Part shown: positions 25,053 to 33,763 of the stretch, piece after piece
How positions within the stretch are numbered: position 1 is the first letter of the stretch
Layout of the letters: each line of letters begins with the position of its first letter
NCBI RefSeq assembly: GCF_030580655.1
Contig: NZ_JAUQTB010000007.1
Coordinates: 124,001-188,000 of the forward strand
Source: Paenibacillus lacisoli
GTDB taxonomy: Bacteria; Bacillota; Bacilli; Paenibacillales; Paenibacillaceae
DNA: 64,000 nucleotides
Reading direction: 5' to 3'
Position numbers and translations under genes: made by a program
The notes under the pieces: generated by a model
The model's input: the letters and a program-made list of their open reading frames with translations, nothing else
What the model was told of the DNA's origin: nothing
Databases searched by the model: none

Positions 25053-27011
25053 TTAAGGCAGTAAAGCAGGCGCTCTGCGATTATGGGTTCCCTGTTCATA
25101 AGCATAGGCCAGCTTGATCAGGGTTGGCTCGTCGAAGGCCCGGCCGAGAAACTCAATGCCGACCGGCAAGCCGTCCGGTGTAAAGCCGGCTGGTACAGTT
25201 ATTGCCGGGAAACCGGAGAATGGGCTTAGCCGGTTGTTGTTACCCGCATTCTGACTCTCACCGATCTTCGCAGCCGGCTGAGTCGTGGAAGGATAGACGA
25301 TGGCGTCCAGGTTGTTATCTGCCATAACCTTCAGCAGGGACTCCCTGGTCACTTTGGTGCGGTAAAGAATGATGTCTTTATATTCCTGTGTATCCAGAGA
25401 TTCCATATTGTTTCGCGCAATCATCGACTTTTCCTGGGACTTGTCGTATTCGCCGGAATCAATGATTTCCTGGAGAGAATGGTACGGCGCATTCGGCCCC
25501 AGCTCCTTCAAGTAATCATTCAGCTGGAATTTGAACTCATATCCGCTCAGACTCGGGAACTTCATGATTTGGTCCAGGTTAGGTATCGTGATCGGAACGG
25601 CATCCGCGCCAAGCTTTTTCAGGTCATCTACAGCTTGATATACGACATCAGTCACCGTCTTCTCATTTGCACCTGTACCGAACAACTCAGTGGCTACCCC
25701 GATCCGGGCGCCTTTTAAGCCATTGACGTCCAGGTAATCCGTATAGCTCTTCGGAATGTGTCCTACACTGTATGCAGTCGCCGTATCATCCGGATCGTAA
25801 CCTGCTGTAGCATCCAGAAGCAGTGCGGCATCACTTACGGTGCGGGCAATCGGTCCTCCTACATCCTGGGTAAGAGCCAGCGGGATAATGCCGTCACGGC
25901 TGGATAAACCTACCGTCGGACGGATCCCCACCAGACTGTTGAAGGTGGAAGGAATGCGAATCGAACCACCCGTATCCGTCCCAAGTCCGGCTAGTGCGAA
26001 ATTGGCTGTAATTGCCGCCCCTGTGCCGCCGCTGGATCCGCCGGGATAATGATCTGGAGCATAAGGATTCAGCGTCTGTCCGCCAAGGGAACTGGACGTA
26101 GTAATACCGAATGCAAATTCGTGCAGATTCGCTTTAGCCAGAATGATGGCCCCTGCTGCCTTCAACTTGGCTACCTGGTCCGCATCCTTATCCGGCACGG
26201 AATCCTTCAGGCATACACATCCGGCCGTTGTCGGCATGTCATTCGTATCAAAATTGTCTTTGACGATGATTGGAATACCATGCAGCGGCCCACGTTTGCC
26301 GGTCGTTTCCCGTTCCTTGTCCAGTTCCTCCGCAATCTTCAGCGCATTGGGATTGATCGTCAGAATCGCGTTGATCTTCACCCCTTGATCGTCATATTGA
26401 TCGATTCGGTCCAGATACATTTGAACAAGCTGTTTGTAAGTCAATTTCCCCTGGTCGACTGCTTTTTGTATATCAGTTACTGTTGCCTCTAGAAGCTGAA
26501 ACGGCTTAACGTAGTCGTACAGTCGGTAGGCTAGAGCATAAGCTTGCTCGTATGTAAGCTTGGCATTCGGAGCAAAGCGTCCGGCTCCGTCGCCCAGCAT
26601 CAGCTTCGCCTTGGATACAGCCCCAATGGATACTGCAAAGCTGGCATTGTCAGGCACATCACCGTAAGATTCTGGTGCAGATTGGAGCTTCAACCCCTGT
26701 GACAATAGGACCGCTGCATCTTTGCGCTGAACCGGCCCGCCGGACAAGGTGCTGAATACAGCATCGCTGCCCGCCAGCCTGGCTGCCTGCTGAAAGATAG
26801 CAGATAACTCTGCCGCAGACACATATCCTGTTCTCGCCTTGTCCGCACTGCCGATTCCCAGTGTAATTGCCTGAGCGGCATCTCCGGTATAAGCTTGCAG
26901 TGATGCGGCCGCCGAAGCCGTATGCGGAGTCAGCAGGGGAGCAGAGGTCAAGGTAACGGCAAGGCCCAACACGGCAAGTCGTTTCTTCCAAGAAGCTATT
27001 ACATTTGGCAT
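25053..27011 (-). CDS. exported amidase-signature enzyme with N-terminal SLH-like domain
   Basis: The 652-aa protein has a signal peptide (MPNVIASWKKRLAVLGLAVT..., cut probably after ASA). Next comes an SLH-like region (about 35-170, with YGDVPDNASFAVSIGAVSKA and FAPNAKLTYEQAYALAYRLY), then an amidase-signature domain. Its triad is Lys near 251 in IIVKDNFDT, Ser near 326 in GGSSGGTGAA, and the nucleophile Ser near 350 in TDTGGSIRIPS. The family hydrolyses amides of many kinds. Here the enzyme would act outside the cell. ATG 27011 has GAGGAAGAGAGAGA upstream. The substrate is unknown. Confidence 0.88.
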   Translation of the reverse strand: MPNVIASWKKRLAVLGLAVTLTSAPLLTPHTASAAASLQAYTGDAAQAITLGIGSADKARTGYVSAAELSAIFQQAARLAGSDAVFSTLSGGPVQRKDAAVLLSQGLKLQSAPESYGDVPDNASFAVSIGAVSKAKLMLGDGAGRFAPNAKLTYEQAYALAYRLYDYVKPFQLLEATVTDIQKAVDQGKLTYKQLVQMYLDRIDQYDDQGVKINAILTINPNALKIAEELDKERETTGKRGPLHGIPIIVKDNFDTNDMPTTAGCVCLKDSVPDKDADQVAKLKAAGAIILAKANLHEFAFGITTSSSLGGQTLNPYAPDHYPGGSSGGTGAAITANFALAGLGTDTGGSIRIPSTFNSLVGIRPTVGLSSRDGIIPLALTQDVGGPIARTVSDAALLLDATAGYDPDDTATAYSVGHIPKSYTDYLDVNGLKGARIGVATELFGTGANEKTVTDVVYQAVDDLKKLGADAVPITIPNLDQIMKFPSLSGYEFKFQLNDYLKELGPNAPYHSLQEIIDSGEYDKSQEKSMIARNNMESLDTQEYKDIILYRTKVTRESLLKVMADNNLDAIVYPSTTQPAAKIGESQNAGNNNRLSPFSGFPAITVPAGFTPDGLPVGIEFLGRAFDEPTLIKLAYAYEQGTHNRRAPALLP

Positions 27012-27519
27012 TCTCTCTCTTCCTCTCTCATTGTGGTTATGATAGATGGCCCTTTTCATTACGTTAGATAATCTATCACTGGAGAGAATGGTACTCATAT
27101 ATTCATAAATATACAAGTAATCGAAGGTATCGTTAAAGCGTTAACAAACGGTTTTTTCTATGTATTTTTAACTTTTTCATCTATTTTCCTCTACTATGTT
27201 ATATAATCTTACACAAAGTCTTCATTGTGTATCATTTTCTTTAATTTTCGTTAACAAAACTGGTTAGAAACAGTATACCAATGCAGCCAGCCTCTATCCA
27301 AGGAAAATGGATATCTATTCATTTAGCTCATTAGGTGTTTTTTTCTATTTTTAATGCTATTACGAGAAAACAGCGAGATTAGACAGGGGGAACCGCCTGA
27401 GACCGCCTGAGACCCATTGTTTCACTCCTTTTACACAGGATTAATCCCATGATGACATAGTTCCGGTATAGTCAGTTCATACTATCCATTACAACAATGC
27501 CAAAAGGATGATGACGATC
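27012..27519. other. A+T-rich divergent promoter region, no gene seen
   Basis: This 508-base stretch between the amidase gene (minus) and the HD-domain gene (plus) is markedly A+T-rich. It holds a catabolite-box-like site (27133-27146), several GTTAAC palindromes (near 27141 and 27251), and a short direct repeat ACCGCCTGAG twice at 27391-27410. No gene, RNA element or terminator is convincing. Confidence 0.5.
27133..27146. promoter_or_regulatory. cre-like site TTAAAGCGTTAACA
   Basis: It matches the CcpA consensus TGWAANCGNTNWCA at 13 of 14 positions (second base T instead of G). It lies about 120 bases upstream of the amidase start, where it could repress or activate that gene. Function is inferred. 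Confidence 0.4.
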
Positions 27520-28149
27520 ATGGGAATCCATACGTATTTTCGCTCGCTGAACGATCTGGAACGCATTATCCGTGCCCCGGGCAAGTTCAAGTTCGAGGAA
27601 CACAGCGTATCCGCCCACTCCTGGAAAGTTGTGCAGTACGCCAAAACGCTTGCCGATATCGAAGAGCAGCATGGGGTTGCCATTGACTGGAAGAAGCTGT
27701 ATGAGATTACGAGCAGCCATGATTATGGAGAGATTTTTATCGGAGATATCAAAACACCGGTCAAGCATCACTCCCTCGAACTCCGCTCCATGCTGCAGCA
27801 GGTTGAAGAAGGGATGATCCGGCATTTTATTGAAGAGAATATTCCGGAGGAGCTTCAGGATATATTCCGCCGGCAGCTGCGTGAAGGCAAGGACGAAACG
27901 GTCGAAGGTCTGATTCTGGAAGTAGCGGATAAAATGGATCAGGTCTATGAAGCGTTCGCTGAGCTCCAGCGGGGCAACACCGAGAAGGAATTCATTATTA
28001 TGTACCGCAACGCCTTGGTTAAGATTAAGAACATTGATCTTCACTGTGTCCGTTATTTTCTCGATCAGATTCTCCCTGACATTATCGATGAGAGCCTGAT
28101 CTCACCCATTGATGTCAAACAAATCACCGAAGAAGCCCTCGCGCTGTAG
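27520..28149 (+). CDS. HD-domain hydrolase, YfbR (5'-deoxynucleotidase)-like
   Basis: The 209-aa protein has the YfbR-type HD pattern: FEEHSVSAHSWKVVQYAK (His28, His33), SSHDYGEIFIGDIKTPVKH (His67, Asp68) and EVADKMDQVYEAF for the final Asp. These proteins cleave 5'-deoxynucleotides and depend on a divalent metal. Starts at ATG 27508, 27511 and 27520 are all in frame; AAAAGG lies next to the first, and spacing favours 27520 but is not decisive. The gene has its own terminator. Confidence 0.83.
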   Translation: MGIHTYFRSLNDLERIIRAPGKFKFEEHSVSAHSWKVVQYAKTLADIEEQHGVAIDWKKLYEITSSHDYGEIFIGDIKTPVKHHSLELRSMLQQVEEGMIRHFIEENIPEELQDIFRRQLREGKDETVEGLILEVADKMDQVYEAFAELQRGNTEKEFIIMYRNALVKIKNIDLHCVRYFLDQILPDIIDESLISPIDVKQITEEALAL

Positions 28150-28156
28150 CTCCCAG

Positions 28157-28182
28157 GCTCTCCTGAAATGGAGGGTTTTTTA
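28157..28182 (+). terminator. terminator after the HD-domain gene
   Basis: CTCTCC-TGAAAT-GGAGGG followed by TTTTTT, 9 bases after the stop; the stem contains a G-T pair. Confidence 0.75.
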
Positions 28183-28287
28183 GCGTTAGCTGTTCCCTGT
28201 TCTCTTCCTCCCTATCGATCATAGTTTAAGTACCTGCGGAAGAATGCTATACTTTATTTTTATTCTGTAACAGCAAGGAGATGTAGC

Positions 28288-28764
28288 ATGCAACCTTCAT
28301 CAACCACATCCAAATGGATGGGGCTTATTCTGTGCGTCGCTGCCATCATCGGTTATCTTGTATTCGACCATTTCACTTCCAATCAGGATATTACCCACCT
28401 CCCTGAAGCCAATATTGAAATTCAGACCCAATCCGTAAATGGCATTCAATTCAACCTCCGCAGCGCAGCATTCACCGATCAGGAGCTGGCCATCGGCTAC
28501 GAGGTCATTGGCGGCGGACTGGAGGCTAATGATCTCGTATGCCGGTTCTATAACGATGGCAAGCTGATTGAGGAGACGACCGGCGGGGCTGTCTATACGA
28601 TTCGTGACCATCATGAATATCTGAGCGCCGGAACTTCGAAGGGACTTGACCGGCTCCCAAACCGACTAAACTTAACCGTAGAGATTCTATCACGTTCAAA
28701 CGCATCCGCATCCGCTCATGACGGCGCTGTGCAGTTTCATTTGATGCTTGATAAAAGTTCATGA
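28288..28764 (+). CDS. membrane-anchored extracytoplasmic protein, unknown function
   Basis: The 158-aa protein has one N-terminal helix (WMGLILCVAAIIGYLVFDHF, residues 10-29) and a soluble strand-rich domain: NGIQFNLRSAAFTDQELAIG, YEVIGGGLEANDL and NRLNLTVEIL. This resembles the C-terminal modules of DUF4179/DUF5643-type sigma-regulator proteins, which sit outside the membrane. AAGGAG precedes the ATG. No partner sigma factor is nearby. I cannot assign a function. Confidence 0.65.
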   Translation: MQPSSTTSKWMGLILCVAAIIGYLVFDHFTSNQDITHLPEANIEIQTQSVNGIQFNLRSAAFTDQELAIGYEVIGGGLEANDLVCRFYNDGKLIEETTGGAVYTIRDHHEYLSAGTSKGLDRLPNRLNLTVEILSRSNASASAHDGAVQFHLMLDKSS

Positions 28765-28792
28765 AAAGCTGCTTTCGAAATCCAGATGATCT

Positions 28793-28897
28793 TCAATCTA
28801 ATCTGCAAGCTGCCTCTTCCAGCAGTTCATATTCTTCTTCCTATTGCTTCATCCTGTCGTTTAGCAGACTGCGGTATGCTTTATCCGCAGCGCTCAT
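28793..28897 (-). other. possible small helical gene broken by TAG
   Basis: Downstream of the 51-aa membrane gene the minus strand reads MSAADKAYRSLLNDRMKQ from ATG 28897, then TAG at 28841-28843, and in the same frame EEEYELLEEAACRLD to TGA. The composition is strongly helical and charged on both sides of the TAG. A short ORF of 18 codons could also be translated alone, or a start at 28921 used. Real coding is uncertain. Confidence 0.3.
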
Positions 28898-28926
28898 CCT
28901 CGCTCTGTTTCTCCTGACCATGCCTA

Positions 28927-29082
28927 TTAAGTTGAGCTGTTACGACGCAGCTCTTCTTTGATTTCCCTCAGCTCCTGAAGCATTTCTTCACTGTGCTTGG
29001 TATTTTTGGAGTAATCAATCCCGACCTTGACCCCGATGATGAGAACAAAAATATTAATAATGATGGAGAAAAACGCAAACAT
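28927..29082 (-). CDS. 51-aa membrane protein with coiled-coil tail
   Basis: ATG 29082 follows AAGGAG by 10 bases. The peptide has one hydrophobic helix (MFAFFSIIINIFVLIIGVKV) and a cytoplasmic, highly charged tail (HSEEMLQELREIKEELRRN) with heptad-like spacing. Such small helix-plus-coil proteins are common between larger genes in Bacillales, where they often act as partners or scaffold peptides. It shares orientation with the monooxygenase-like gene upstream, about 50 bases away. Function is unknown. Confidence 0.65.
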   Translation of the reverse strand: MFAFFSIIINIFVLIIGVKVGIDYSKNTKHSEEMLQELREIKEELRRNSST

Positions 29083-29133
29083 AACCGCACAACTCCTTTG
29101 CTAAGTGATATGGAACTCGAGGTATGCCTCTCT

Positions 29134-29427
29134 CTACCCCTCTGCCTTAACATAATGCTGTACGATAGGAAAAGGATCATAAAAATGATGCAGCAGCGCT
29201 TTCCATTCCTGATATTCCACCGACTGACGAAACCCGATCGTATGATCCTCCAAAGTCTCCCACTCTACCAGCAGTATATATTGGTGATCGTCTTCCAGAC
29301 AGCGGTTCAGCTCATGCCGGATGTACCCTTGCATCCCCGAGATGATGGCCGAAGCTTTGCTGAAATTGTGTTCAAACGCTTCCGTCAATCCAGGTTTAAC
29401 GTTTAATACGGCTGTTTCCAAAATCAT
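29134..29427 (-). CDS. antibiotic biosynthesis monooxygenase (ABM) domain protein
   Basis: The 97-aa protein shows the ferredoxin-like dimeric ABM fold in one copy: [20 protein letters not shown], then [20 protein letters not shown], and [20 protein letters not shown]. The tail [18 protein letters not shown] fits related YgiN/HmoB-like members. Such proteins act on quinones or as heme-binding small enzymes; the exact role cannot be told. AGGAGTG precedes the ATG. Confidence 0.85.
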   Translation of the reverse strand: MILETAVLNVKPGLTEAFEHNFSKASAIISGMQGYIRHELNRCLEDDHQYILLVEWETLEDHTIGFRQSVEYQEWKALLHHFYDPFPIVQHYVKAEG

Positions 29428-29450
29428 GATAGCTCACTCCTAATTATGTA

Positions 29451-30254
29451 TTAACCTTGCTGCATATCTGATGGCATGGCCGCAGGACGGTTGTGGTCCA
29501 CTCTCCAGCATAACAAGGTGGCACTGTCCCTGCATCCTCCTGCATGCAAGGAGTGCACCAATTCGTCCAAACCTGCTTCCAAATTCGGGCTCTTCAGCCA
29601 TACCTGCATGAACGGTTCTGGCTCTTCATATCGCTGGTCTTTCGTATCCAGCAGGCCATCAGTAGCGAGTACAATGTAACTGCTGCCCTGACGCAGCTGC
29701 CTCCGGCCTGTAGTATAGGACGGAATTTCCTGTGAAAAACTATTCTCCAAGCCAACCCATTCATAGAACTGCCGTTGATTAAGCATGTACTGTCCCAAAC
29801 GCGCTAACTCCGGATGAAGAAGGTAAGCCATACAGTCCCCGATTGACATCCACCATATATAATTATGTTTCTGATACAAGAACAGGCAGGAGGTCTCGCC
29901 CTGGAGCTGCGTACACACAGCCAGAAACTCAGCATTCGTCAGCTTGCCGAGAATAAATGCCTCCAGCATTTGAAAAGACTCCTTATGCCTGCACACCCTC
30001 TCCAGTTCCTTACCGTGTTTCTTTAACATATCTATTACCAATTCCGCACTATCCGCCGTACGGTGTGCATCCAGAATGGCAGCAAAGGTCCATTCATCCT
30101 GCTCGTCACGAAGCACGTACAGGGCATCCTCATTCTTATGGGCACCTTGTGCCACATTGCCGCCATAATGACCGGCTACCAATTCTTTATTCAGGCGAAT
30201 CACGTTAGGTTCATTCAGGTAAGGTTTCTCACTGCCGATCCAGATATAGTTCAT
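29451..30254 (-). CDS. PP2C-like protein phosphatase
   Basis: The 267-aa protein retains PP2C metal and catalytic spots: KNEDALYVL (first acidic residues), FAAILDAHRTADSA for the D-x-H-G block, MSIGDCMAYLL, LATDGLLDTKDQR and GGCRDSATLLCWRV for the last Asp. Compared with the usual DGHGG, the second block is DAHRT. Ser/Thr phosphatase function is likely but not certain. The ATG at 30254 has AAGGGGG, and the frame reaches farther upstream only through unsupported starts. Partner kinase is not visible nearby. Confidence 0.75.
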   Translation of the reverse strand: MNYIWIGSEKPYLNEPNVIRLNKELVAGHYGGNVAQGAHKNEDALYVLRDEQDEWTFAAILDAHRTADSAELVIDMLKKHGKELERVCRHKESFQMLEAFILGKLTNAEFLAVCTQLQGETSCLFLYQKHNYIWWMSIGDCMAYLLHPELARLGQYMLNQRQFYEWVGLENSFSQEIPSYTTGRRQLRQGSSYIVLATDGLLDTKDQRYEEPEPFMQVWLKSPNLEAGLDELVHSLHAGGCRDSATLLCWRVDHNRPAAMPSDMQQG

Positions 30255-30342
30255 GGTATCCCCCTTATCGCTGACGCCGTTAGCTTGCGGTCTATTATGG
30301 CATATTTTTACACTTGGTGATACCCTGATCCTGGCGTTCAAC

Positions 30343-30373
30343 AAAAAAAGCAACAGGGCTCACCCCATTGCTT
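30343..30373 (-). terminator. terminator after the LSm-like gene
   Basis: On the minus strand AGCAATGGGG-TGAG-CCCTGTTGCT forms an imperfect stem followed by TTTTTTT, 13 bases after the stop at 30387. Confidence 0.82.
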
Positions 30374-30386
30374 CATTCATATAAGT

Positions 30387-30755
30387 TCAGGCTAACAGGA
30401 ACAGAAAGGCTACCGAGCTCCACGCCAGGGCAAAAGGATAAGGATAATCCACGCCCGGCGTTAAGCCGCGCCCTTGGACTGCACCGGATTCCTTCGTTGG
30501 AACAGCTGCCTGCGGTGATTGGACGGCGGCAGCCTTTGCTTTTTTGCCAGACTTGGCTCCGTTCTTGGGTTCTGCCTTCTTTGCAGGCTTAGCGACCGCA
30601 CGGATACTTTCGACTTTCCCATTAAAATCAAGCCCTTTATCGCTGACACCGCTCAATATCCCGCTAAGCTGGGCCCCGTCCTGAAGCATCACACACACCC
30701 GCTTGCCAATATGCGCCTTGCAGGTATCCTGGTTCAAAGGATAGATGATCTGCAT
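30387..30755 (-). CDS. small protein with SH3/LSm-like N-terminus and hydrophobic C-terminus
   Basis: The product (122 aa) has a first part resembling a small beta barrel: CKAHIGKRVCVMLQDGAQLS then GILSGVSDKGLDFNG, which is the pattern G-x-x-V-x-V-x-L-x-D-G of Sm-like folds. A lysine/alanine linker (AKKAEPKNGAKSGKKAKAAA) follows and the C-terminus is hydrophobic (PFALAWSSVAFLFLLA). The start at 30755 has GAGGAGG six bases upstream. It may be a spore-associated or membrane-attached small protein; this is inference. I do not recognise the family. Confidence 0.65.
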   Translation of the reverse strand: MQIIYPLNQDTCKAHIGKRVCVMLQDGAQLSGILSGVSDKGLDFNGKVESIRAVAKPAKKAEPKNGAKSGKKAKAAAVQSPQAAVPTKESGAVQGRGLTPGVDYPYPFALAWSSVAFLFLLA

Positions 30756-30835
30756 AAGTCTCCTCCTCAGGGTATTTGCCACAGTATATTCGCAAAGGTT
30801 CCTGGGGGTTAGCGGAGTATAAGGAAAATAGGCGG

Positions 30836-31789
30836 CTATATTAACGCTGCTTCATTCGTACAAATAATACTGCCTCTCACCGATTTACACCTTTTTTTAA
30901 TGCGAGTTGCCTCACTGACAATATGGTCAATATCCTTGTACTCCTGATCCCGGTTCGTAACCACAGCAATGGATACTGAAACGAGAGGGATTGGTCGATG
31001 CTGACCTGCGCGGTCTTCACCCATTACAAAATTGTTGTCCAGATCCTTCTGGTTATAAAATTGCATTTTAATCTCTTCAAATCCTGCAATCACTTCATCA
31101 CAACAAGATCTGAAGTCATGGCTGTTCAAGATCGCTATAAAGTCGTCTCCTCCGATATGACCTATAAATGCATCCGGAAAAGAGAAATAAGATCGGAGCA
31201 GACTTGCTGTCGCCTGAATCAATTGATCCCCCATTTTGAATCCATAGCTGTCATTGTATGATTTAAAATGGTCCAAATCGATGTACAGCACACTGAATCG
31301 GTCAAGCTGGCTGGATTGCTGCAATCGATCCTCAATAATCCGGTTACCCGGGAGACCCGTCAGCGGATTCATAAAAATAGCCATTTCCGTGCGGACGTCA
31401 GCAGCAGCCAGAAGCAACCGCCTGATACTCACAGCACCCACCAGACTGCCTTCCGAAGTGATCAGAACCAAATCATACAGCTCTTCCTCCGTTCGATTCA
31501 TAGCCCGGATGCTCACACTCGTAATATCCTCCAGATAATCAACAACCAGCGGCTGGCTGTTCATAATGAGTTCAACCGGACGTCCCATATACAAGTTATA
31601 TCCGTATTGGGTACCCATCTGCTGAAAAAAGCGGCTGCGCATAATTAAAGATGGCACAGGGTCATCCCCCAGAACAGCGACCCCTTCCAAAAACGGATTT
31701 AATTTAAAAAGACGATTAACGATATCACATTTCGTTTCCGGTCTGACAACAGGGATTTGCTCGGCCAGCTCCCCAATTTGTGTGAACAT
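30836..31789 (-). CDS. CBS-pair GGDEF protein (probable diguanylate cyclase)
   Basis: The N-terminal part (about 25-130) looks like a CBS pair (VAVLGDDPVPSLIMRSRFFQ, DYLEDITSVSIRAMNR, VGAVSIRRLLLAA). The C-terminal part is GGDEF: NPLTGLPGNRIIEDRLQ, YIDLDHFKSYNDSYGFKMGD and the active loop GHIGGDDFIAI near 211-215. The canonical GGDEF has Glu in the fourth position, and Asp here is a tolerated variant in some cyclases. It is 82 bases downstream of the EAL gene in the same direction. Together they may make and break cyclic-di-GMP. The ATG at 31789 is chosen by AAGGAGA spacing. Confidence 0.82.
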   Translation of the reverse strand: MFTQIGELAEQIPVVRPETKCDIVNRLFKLNPFLEGVAVLGDDPVPSLIMRSRFFQQMGTQYGYNLYMGRPVELIMNSQPLVVDYLEDITSVSIRAMNRTEEELYDLVLITSEGSLVGAVSIRRLLLAAADVRTEMAIFMNPLTGLPGNRIIEDRLQQSSQLDRFSVLYIDLDHFKSYNDSYGFKMGDQLIQATASLLRSYFSFPDAFIGHIGGDDFIAILNSHDFRSCCDEVIAGFEEIKMQFYNQKDLDNNFVMGEDRAGQHRPIPLVSVSIAVVTNRDQEYKDIDHIVSEATRIKKRCKSVRGSIICTNEAALI

Positions 31790-31871
31790 ACCGCCCATTC
31801 TCCTTCATTATCCGGCATTTATAATCCAGCATTCGAATTTATGTAACATACTGGTCTATACAACGCACTAT

Positions 31872-32699
31872 CTAACTCTGTACAGGTCTGCCCAGCGCAT
31901 AACCTTGTCCGTATTCAATCCCTTCATTTCTGAGAAACCCGATCTCTTCCAAGCGTTCAATTCCTTCAGCAATGATCGAGGTATTCGAACCGGCAGTGTA
32001 TTGCTTCAAAATTTTGATAAGCTGCTGCTGATCGGGCTGTGTATCGATATGACGAATTAAAGATCGGTCTAGCTTGATGAAATCCGGCTTCAAACTGACA
32101 ATCGCTTTGAGGCTGTTATATCCGGAGCCAGCGTCATCAATGGCAATCCGGAAGCCTTGGGACCGGTAATGGGAGAGAATCCGTTCAAATTCAACATAAT
32201 CATGCACAGCCTGCTTCTCGGTTAATTCGAAAACCACCTGCTCAGGACATAATCCATACCTTTGCAGCAGGCAAATGGTCTCCCCGCTGCGGTAACTGCT
32301 ATCCAATAAAACCCGCGGATGCACATTTAGAAAAATGACCGTATCTTTTGTTTTTTTCTCCAGCATTACCGTCGTGTGATAGCGCTCGATAGAAACTTCA
32401 CGGCAAAAACGTTCAAATTCGAAAACCTGATCCGTATGTCCGATGAAATCGTAAAAAGATTCGGTGCTCGGAAAAAGCATGGATGACGGAGGACGATTCA
32501 GAGCCTCATAACCTAGACAGGATTCGTCCTGCAAATTGATGATGGGCTGAAAATAGGTAGCAAGCATTCGATTGCGTATAATTTTTTGAAGTCCTGAAAA
32601 TTGTCTGTAGGAATAAATAGAATCCTGGATGTTATGGTACAGGTAGCTGAAGAAATGAAATGCATGTCTATAGGAATAATGTGAAGGGAATCTTTTCAT
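31872..32699 (-). CDS. EAL-domain cyclic-di-GMP phosphodiesterase
   Basis: The EAL domain of this 275-aa protein is complete: YEALNRP (Glu65), LNVHPRV (Asn125), FELTE (Glu158), AIDDAGSGYNSL (Asp188, Asp189), FIKLD (Lys209, Asp211), IIAEGIE and GQGYALGRP. All residues known for catalysis and Mg binding are present, so it should hydrolyse c-di-GMP. No sensor domain is attached beyond a short N-terminal region rich in aromatic residues. The gene is followed by a GGDEF gene. ATG 32699 has AAAGG nine bases upstream. Confidence 0.88.
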   Translation of the reverse strand: MKRFPSHYSYRHAFHFFSYLYHNIQDSIYSYRQFSGLQKIIRNRMLATYFQPIINLQDESCLGYEALNRPPSSMLFPSTESFYDFIGHTDQVFEFERFCREVSIERYHTTVMLEKKTKDTVIFLNVHPRVLLDSSYRSGETICLLQRYGLCPEQVVFELTEKQAVHDYVEFERILSHYRSQGFRIAIDDAGSGYNSLKAIVSLKPDFIKLDRSLIRHIDTQPDQQQLIKILKQYTAGSNTSIIAEGIERLEEIGFLRNEGIEYGQGYALGRPVQS

Positions 32700-32932
32700 A
32701 AAATTCATCCTTTGTGCCTAGGAACAGCGTAATCTATGTTTTAAAATCGATCCTATCGTACCATTTTTATATTGCAATAGTGTCAAATCACCGTAAAACA
32801 TAATCATCAAATGTACCTGCATTCACTCTACCTTTATAAGTCCTGTCTTTAGGCTTGATCCGTATGCTCTCTGCTGCAACCAATAATTGGTTTATCCCGT
32901 TTAGTATGTATCCTGGATCAAGGGGGCCTTCT

Positions 32933-33763
32933 ATGAACATCTTGAAAATAATCCTTGCGATATTACTCTTTTCCATGATGACAGCTTGTGCAGCGGATTC
33001 GAATAACGAACCGGCTGCTGCGAACGGTCTGGATGCCAAGGTCAAGATGAACTACGATATATCAAGTGTGGAGGAAGCCATGAGTGCCAAGGGAATCACC
33101 TTCAATCCCCGGTCTTCCCGGCAGGATTGGGTTCTGGCAGGGGTGAAGCCGCATGAATACGCCGTCGGCAGCGCCCGTGAGAAGTCCGCTCCCGCGGAGG
33201 AAGCGTCCATCTATATTTTTGCTTCCGAGCAGCAGCGTAAAGAGGGACTGGCGGATTTCCATCAACAAGCTGAACAATACGATATGAATAATCCTAAGAT
33301 TTATCAAAAACGGAATGTCCTCATTCTATATTGGACTGCAGGAGACCCGAATAAGACGATAAAGCTGAATGAAAACTTTACTAATGCAACCAACAGCCTT
33401 CGTATCGTTACGGAATTCACCGGTTTCTCGTCAGGCAATAAGGAGATTCCCTACACGATACGAATCGGCGGTGGAATTTATGGCGGTATCGCTTATGAGA
33501 AAGGTGCGGTCATCGAGTCTGTGGACACCCACAGGAGCGGGAAGATGCATACCATTCAAATCCGCGGCTGGAGAATTCCTTCGGCCATTACCGTCGAATA
33601 TAAAGGTAAGTATGTAGAGGTGAATTACACAGAAGGTTCCTCTTCACATAAAGAGAATGTGCTGGTCAGCTTCCGTGATGAAAGTGTAGATCCGTCTCAT
33701 ATCCGAATACGGTTAAACGGCCGGGAACAACGCGCGGTTGGTATGACACAAGGAACAGAATAA
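32933..33763 (+). CDS. lipoprotein of unknown function
   Basis: The signal peptide ends in a lipobox: ILLFSMMTAC with Cys19. The mature 258 residues include an acidic linker, a small helix-strand domain (SSVEEAMSAKGITFNPRSSR; YIFASEQQRKEGLADFHQQA) and a strand-rich C-terminal part with polar pairs (TIRIGGGIYGGIAYEK, HTIQIRGWRIPSAITVEYKG). AGGGGG lies seven bases before ATG 32933. The protein has no clear binding motif. I do not recognise the family. Confidence 0.68.
   Translation: MNILKIILAILLFSMMTACAADSNNEPAAANGLDAKVKMNYDISSVEEAMSAKGITFNPRSSRQDWVLAGVKPHEYAVGSAREKSAPAEEASIYIFASEQQRKEGLADFHQQAEQYDMNNPKIYQKRNVLILYWTAGDPNKTIKLNENFTNATNSLRIVTEFTGFSSGNKEIPYTIRIGGGIYGGIAYEKGAVIESVDTHRSGKMHTIQIRGWRIPSAITVEYKGKYVEVNYTEGSSSHKENVLVSFRDESVDPSHIRIRLNGREQRAVGMTQGTE

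Noticed and set aside
28761..28961. 66-codon plus-strand Ser/Leu-rich frame
   Set aside because: It has no separate ribosome site, overlaps the previous stop, and opposes a better-supported small membrane gene.
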